A program made the position numbers and the translations under genes. A stretch of DNA of 64,000 nucleotides from Platynereis dumerilii (Eukaryota > Annelida > Polychaeta > Phyllodocida > Nereididae): assembly GCA_026936325.1 (NCBI GenBank), contig JAPTHN010000001.1:95805859-95869858 (forward strand). Direction: 5' to 3'. A model generated the notes under the pieces. That model saw only the letters and a list, made by a program, of their open reading frames with translations, did not search any database and was not told the DNA's origin. Below are positions 58,243 to 64,000 of this stretch, piece after piece. Each line of letters starts with the position of its first letter. Position 1 is the first letter of the stretch.

Positions 58243-59588
58243 TATTATTAAACTTCACCTATTACATAGGTGAAGTTTCTTGTTTTCGTAAGTATTTTTA
58301 TTATTTATTATTTTTCCGGACAAAAATTTCTTCAAAAAAATCTCAAAAAAATCACATACATAGTGTTACATGACCTAATTACACTCACCCGGTTTCGGTG
58401 ACCTTGACTCATTTTTCAAGGTCACAGGCCACTTCAAAGTTCGTTTTTTCATTTACTTTAATTTACTGTATCACATGTAATATCAAGCATATTTCATTTT
58501 CCATTTATATTATATGTCAAACATGTAAATTACATAATCTGACCCAATTTCATGAAAGTAGGTCAAGGTCAACATTGTACAGGTGCCATTTCACTTCCAG
58601 AGGTGTCGGCACGGGAAGTCAGAATCCGCAAGTCAGAGAGTTTCATGCATGATGCCAAAAGTTGCCTAAATGACATACGCATTTCTGCGACTCACTTTTG
58701 TGATGATCCCGTACTTAGTTTTTGAGTTACGTAATTTTAAAGATTGACTGCGTCGTAAAAACAGGTGACCTTGAATGTCTGACCATGAAATATCGATTTT
58801 AGGCCATAACAATGTATAGTGAACCCCCCCAAAGTAGCCCCCAAAACCCCCATATCCACCTTCAAATTTGACCTTGACCTAATTTTTCAAGGTCATTTGG
58901 CTCTTCAAAGTGCAAAAAGTGCTTATTTTCAAAAATTCTGAAAATTATGTTTTTTTCAAGATATCACCATGATATATTATCTCTAGACAGACAATAATAT
59001 GTGCATTTAGAATATGTAATCGAAAGTCCTCTAACATTTTACCTTAATTTTCCACAAAATTCCAAATATCGCAAACCGGAGAACGTTGAAAAATGACAAA
59101 TTATCGCGTTTTTGACATGGAAATATCGATTCGAGAGAGTTACAATAATTAATTGATCCCCCCATTTTTGCATCCTGATTCTGAAAATTATATTTGTTTT
59201 GACCTAGAAACTTATTTTCAAGGTCAAATTCAAGGTCAAACATGATGAAAAATTTTACTATTTTGACATTTGATTTTTTTACACAGGCAAGGAATCAAGA
59301 TATTGTTACAAAAATGTCACACATACTTGCTACAATAGTCTAGAGGCAGCGTATAAATTTTCAAGGTCCTCGGATTAACCTACGTTAGACCGTAAAGGTC
59401 ACAAGGTCAAAAAATTAGGGAAAAATTAACGATATTTTTTCACATTTCTCAATGATAGCGTTATTTCGATCCGCTGTAGCTCCGGTCCTAATTAAGTTAC
59501 AGAGAATCTAAAAACAGATTTGGAAAGGCTAAATTCTTCTCTAGTTTTCGTTTTCTGAACTTTTTGTCGTAGCTCTGACGGTTTAAAA

Positions 59589-60698
59589 GATCGCCGGACC
59601 CTGAAAATTTCATGTTTTTTGTCAAATTTTCACAATTTATCATCATTTTGACAAGGAAATAATCATTTTGTTTCAATGAAGCTAATTGAGCATACTTTCA
59701 TCTTTCGTTCACATAATCCTGCCAAGTTATATATGTTTCCATTTAACCGTTTTGGTTCTAGAGTAATTTTAAGTGAAAAACAACATTTTTTCAGAAATTT
59801 CCGAAGTCCACATTTCTGAATTGTACCATAATTTCAATCGGCTTTATCTCCGGTCCTAATAAAGTTACAGAGAATCTGAAAATAGATTTGGAAAGGCCAA
59901 ATTCTTCTCTAGTTTCCATATATTGAACATTTTGTCGTAGCTCTGACGGTTTAAAAGATCGCCGGACCCTGAAAATTTCATGTTTTTTGTCAAATTTCAC
60001 AATTTATCAATTTTTTGACAGGGACGGAATCATCCTTTTGTGATGAACCTGTCTAGACATATTTCTAACTTCTATTTACATAATCCTGCCAAGTTATATA
60101 TATCCTCATTGAACCGTATTGGTTCTAGAGTGATTTCCAGTTAAAACTGCATATTTTCAGGAATATCTTAAAGGCCATATTTTTGAGTTGTGCCATCATT
60201 TCAATCCGCTCTATATCCGGTCCTATTTAAGTTACAGAAAATCTGAAAACAGATTCGGAAAGCACGCTTTCACCTCTAGCTGGCATATTTGAAGATTTTG
60301 TCAGAGCTCTGACGGTTAAAAAGATCGCCGGACCCTGAAAAATTCATGTTTTTTGTCAAATTTTCACAATTTATCATAGTTTTGACAAGGAAATAATCAT
60401 TTTATTTCAATGAAGCTATCTGAGCGTATTGCCATCCTTCGTTTACATAAAACTGGCAAGTTATATATGTTTCCATTGAACCGTTTTGGTTCTAGAGTAG
60501 TTTTAAGTTAAAAAATACATTTTTTCAGTAATTTCTGAAGTTAATATTTCTGAATTGTACCATTATTTGAATCAGTCGTATCTCCGGTTCTGATAAAGTA
60601 ACAGAGAATCTGAAAATAGATTTGGCAAGCCAAAATCTGCTCTAGCTTTTATATTTGAACATTTTCTTGTATCATGGGCGGATAAAGAGATCGCCGGA
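59589..60698 (+). repeat. 366-368-bp module array in family 2 copy 2
   Basis: GATCGCCGGA at 59589, 59957, 60323 and 60689 (spacings 368, 366, 366). Each module also has a CTCCGG-TCTAAT-AAGTTACAGA segment and a TTCATGTTTTTTGTCAAATT segment. A degraded fifth, AAAGATCCCCTGTCCCTCAG, lies near 61,128. Confidence 0.85.
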
Positions 60699-60830
60699 CC
60701 CTGAAAATTGTATGTTTTCAGAAATTGCAGTCATTTCCAAATGTTTTCAGGACTAGAAGTACTTTAGCCAAGAAATTCCTAAAATTCCAATATGAGAACG
60801 GTGCCAGTTTCAATCAGCAGTAACTCTAAT

Positions 60831-61042
60831 TGATGTAACTGGTTGATGTAACTGGTTGATGTAACTGGTTGATGTAACTGGTTGATGTAACTGGTTGATG
60901 TAACTGGTTGATGTAACTGGTTATGTACTGGTTCATGTACTGGTTCATGTACTGGTTCATGTACTGGTTCATGTACTGGTCCATGTACTTGTCAATGTAC
61001 AGGTCAATGTACTGTCCATGCACTGTCCATGTATTGGTCCAT
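60831..61042 (+). repeat. 13-bp then 12-bp minisatellite (family 2 copy 2)
   Basis: Seven units of TTGATGTAACTGG (13 bp) followed by TTCATGTACTGG and related 12-bp units. Confidence 0.9.
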
Positions 61043-61156
61043 GTTATTCTCTATATATATATTCATGAAGCTCAAATCCTCCTCTTGTTTTCATTCTCTG
61101 AATTTTTTCTTGTAACTCTGGCGATTTAAAAGATCCCCTGTCCCTCAGAATATTTT

Positions 61157-61231
61157 TGAGTCAGTCAGTGTATCAGTCAGTGTATCAGTCAGTGTATCAG
61201 TCAGTGTATCAGTCAGTGCATCAGTCAGCGT
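61157..61231 (+). repeat. CAGTCAGTGTAT repeat (family 2 copy 2)
   Basis: About six 12-bp units. Confidence 0.9.
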
Positions 61232-61556
61232 ATGGCCACAAACCGATTGAAATGTTTCAGTAAGGGTTTATTGCAGGTTTTATCGGTCTGCTGACTATAT
61301 GTCACATCACGACTAGTCCATGGACAAATTGTTTGTATGTACTTTCAAATATCTGTGCACACTATGTACATTTTAATTGACATGCAAAATTACAGGTAAT
61401 AAATTGATATTGCATGTGATATGATTTAGCATGATATTGCAAGTGATATTGTATGTTTAATACATTGCATGTAACTTTGCATGTGATACTTCATAATATT
61501 TCAAGTGATATTTTGTGTGATATTGCATATTACATGAGCAAGACGTGTGCAATTAC

Positions 61557-61692
61557 ATTCATGTTCAAGTTCATGTTCAAGTTCATGTTCAAGTTCATGT
61601 TCAAGTTCATGTTCATGTTCAAGTTCATGTCCAATGTCAGTTCCAATATCATTTCCAATATCATTTCCAATATCATTTCCAATATCATTTCC
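61557..61692 (+). repeat. CAAGTTCATGTT and CCAATATCATTT 12-bp repeats
   Basis: Two different 12-bp units in tandem arrays next to each other, about 6 and 4 copies. They open several frames by chance (HELEHELE, GNDIGNDI). Confidence 0.9.
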
Positions 61693-61789
61693 GTGTTTTC
61701 TCACTTTCATTTCATTGCCAATAATTACTATGAAAGGTGAAGTTTTGTCACCGCATCGCGGTTACCCGATTTCTAGTTATTATTATTAT

Positions 61790-64000
61790 TAAACTTCACC
61801 TATACCATAGGTGAAGTTTCTTATTTTCGTAAGTATTTTTATTATTATTTTTCTTTCCGAAAAATGTTCTCGAAAAATTTTCAAATAATTTGTGTACATA
61901 GTCCTATGTAACCTAATTAAATTGTCCAATGTAACCCTATACCTCTGACCTATTTTTCAAGGTCATTGACCCCTTTGAAATACATTTTTTCTATATTTCA
62001 ATAGACCATTACTCATGTAATAACTGATCAATTACAGTTTCCTAATAAACTATATATAATAGACTTAAACTAAATAAACTGACCTAATTTTCAAAAGTAT
62101 AGGTCAAGGTCGAGGTCATACAGGTCAATTTTTACTCTCAGAGGTTTGCGCGCCTGATCTCTATATAAGCAACTTCGAAAATTGCAGAATTCAAGCCAAT
62201 TGTTACAGTAAATGACTAATGCATGGTAAGCGATCATTTTTATGATGATATCATGGTTAGTTATTTAATTATGGAATTTTTAGTGTCAACCGCGTCGTCA
62301 AAACTGGTGACCTTGATTACTTGACCCTGAAATATCGATTTTAGGCCAATGAAATGTATTGTGAACCCCCCCAAATATGCCCATAAAACCTCCATAGCCA
62401 CCTTCAAATTTGACCTTAACCTCATTTTTCAAGGTCATTTGACCTGTTTAATGTTCAAATCACTCGATTTTCAAAAATTCCAACAATTATGTTATTTCCA
62501 GCATATCGGGTTCATATTTTAAATGATAATAGCCAGGAGCTATATTGTTGGAACCCTGAAATCGGAATTGATTTATCTCTTCATGCTGATTTATAAAAAA
62601 ATTCCAAATATGGCATACCGCGCGACATGAAAAATTAGCCTATTTTTGCCAATTTGAGAGGTAAATATTGATCCTACAGAGTTCAAATAATGAAATGACC
62701 CCCCCTAAGTCATACACCGCGAATCTGTAGAAATTATAGATTTTGACCTTGAAAGGTATTTTCAAGGTCAAAATCAAGGTCAAATATTTGACAAAATTGG
62801 ATATTTGAGATATTTAATTTTTTTTAAGTAGGAAATAATAAAGGGATTTTTACAGCCTTTTCACAGGTCAGTCCTACAATACCCTAGAAGAAATGTCTAA
62901 AGTTTTAAGTCCATCGGATTGACCTACATTGCACAATAAATGTCAAAAGGTCAAAAAATTACTGCAAAATTGACCCTCTCATTTTCCAATTTCGCACTTG
63001 TACCCAAATTTTGATGGTCTGTATCTCCGGTTCTAATTAAGCTACAGAAAAACTGAAAGCATATTCAGAAAGCCCAAATTCTCCTCTAGTATTCATTTTC
63101 TATACATGTTAACGTATCTCTGCTAGTTAAAAAGATCGCCGGACCCTGAAAAATATATGTTTTCGGTCAAGATTTCACCAATTTACATTTTTTTGACAAA
63201 GAAGTCAGTCTTCAAAAAATTTGATAATATTTCGAGATATAGTCCTAACATATTTACAGTATTTTGTGCTATTTTAAGTCTCTCCTTCAAACCGTTTACC
63301 TTTGGGAGCAATTTGGAGTTCAAAACTTGATATTTTCAGAGTCAATTTTTCGGTGAAATTTCATATTTTTACCATTACTTCGATCAACTCTATCTCGGGT
63401 TCTAATAAAGTCATATGAATGATACAAGCCGTTTTGGAAAGCTCAGATTCTCCTCTTATTCTAATTTGTGTACATTTTGTTGTGTCGTGAACATGTAAAA
63501 AGATTGGTCAACCCTGAAAAATTCATCTTTTCCTCACCTAACCGAATGACTGTACTCAGACTGGAACACCAGTGATTACTAAAATTTGTGTAGTAATTGC
63601 GTAAAAGATGTCAATAAACTAATTTTAAACTAAAGTAAACTAAATAAATTAAACTAAACTAAATAAACTAAGCTGAACATGCATTCACCGGGAAAGGGGG
63701 GGCTGTCCGCTAGCTTCATTAACTTGTGCATTGCAATATATCACAAATAAATAAGGTCCATTTTTTGTACCATTTTATACAATATTTTTGATACTATTTT
63801 ATATTTCATTCATATAATATTTTATATAGTATACTTGTTTATATACTTGTTTATATACTTGTTTATATACTTGTTTATATACTTGTTTATATACTTGTTT
63901 ATATACTTGTTTATATACTTGTTTATATACTTGTTTATATACTTGTTTATATACTTGTTTATATACTTGTTTATATACTTGTTTATATACTTGTTTATAT
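61790..64000 (+). mobile_element. Helitron-like element family 1, copy D, cut by the window end
   Basis: Full 5' hairpin from 61791, body close to copies A-C, then the 12-bp minisatellite running off the window. The 3' end is not visible. Confidence 0.8.
63834..64000 (+). repeat. 12-bp minisatellite in copy D (at least 13 units)
   Basis: Uniform TTTATATACTTG units up to the last base. No TTGATATACTTG variants within the window. Confidence 0.95.

Larger units (their letters stand above)
58249..61777 (+). mobile_element. Helitron-like element family 2, copy 2 (3529 bp, whole)
   Basis: 5' hairpin from 58250, GGTGAAGTTT at 61736-61745, hairpin ACCGC-ATC-GCGGT and CTAG at 61773-61776. It is about 0.8 kb longer than copy 1, mostly because it has two more copies of the 366-368-bp module (GATCGCCGGA at 59589, 59957, 60323, 60689). 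Confidence 0.8.

Noticed and set aside
61453-61792. Frames with HELE, GNDI and FKFM repeats
   Set aside because: Same artefact of 12-bp tandem repeats.
52802-64000. CRISPR array
   Set aside because: Units are contiguous tandem repeats without spacers, in an animal genome.

Overview
The window looks like nuclear DNA of a multicellular animal, most likely a marine invertebrate. It is AT-rich, has spliced-gene signals, tRNA-derived SINEs, a LINE tail, Tc1/mariner, hAT-like and Harbinger-like pieces, many foldback elements and microsatellites, and no operons. The phylum cannot be fixed from the sequence. The only gene I recognise with confidence is a membrane-type (globin X/neuroglobin-like) globin on the minus strand at 6161-6817, whose whole reading frame lies in one exon behind a good 3' splice site.

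Layout. 1-2700: two inverted arms of a ~165-bp repeat with CCATCTTG (YY1-like) motifs. 4.3-5.4, 10.4-22.4, 30.6-40.2 and 43.2-44.0 kb: a degenerate, same-strand array of multi-kb duplicated blocks; a ~130-bp core recurs about 15 times. The globin gene sits inside this array. 22.7-23.6 kb: internally deleted Tc1/mariner copy. 24.1-30.35 kb: a region bracketed by short inverted repeats and TA, holding a possible four-exon transcript (24.6-26.8 kb), a 983-bp MITE with seven copies of one motif, a ~155-bp tandem repeat and a SINE. 30.4-31.4 kb: a 182-bp hairpin MITE and the 3' end of a LINE. 36.2-37.0 kb: a SINE with a 9-bp target duplication and a cluster of TGACGTCA palindromes. 41.2-43.1 kb: a long palindrome, an ACTGC-rich minisatellite, and two copies of an element ending in a hairpin, one of which has a Harbinger-like insertion.

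44.6-64.0 kb is the most striking part: at least four families of Helitron/Helentron-like non-autonomous elements, all in the same orientation, abutting or nested. Each has a 5' hairpin, a subterminal inverted repeat at both ends, a 3' hairpin, and a CTAG (once CTTG) end followed by T. Three of the four carry a TTATTATT tract near the 5' end, and new copies have landed in such tracts of their relatives, so one copy appears split by about 7.5 kb of later insertions. The bodies carry repeated ~368-bp modules, 12-bp-period minisatellites and many TCAAGGTCA nuclear-receptor half-sites. No Rep/helicase gene is visible, so they would need an enzyme encoded elsewhere.
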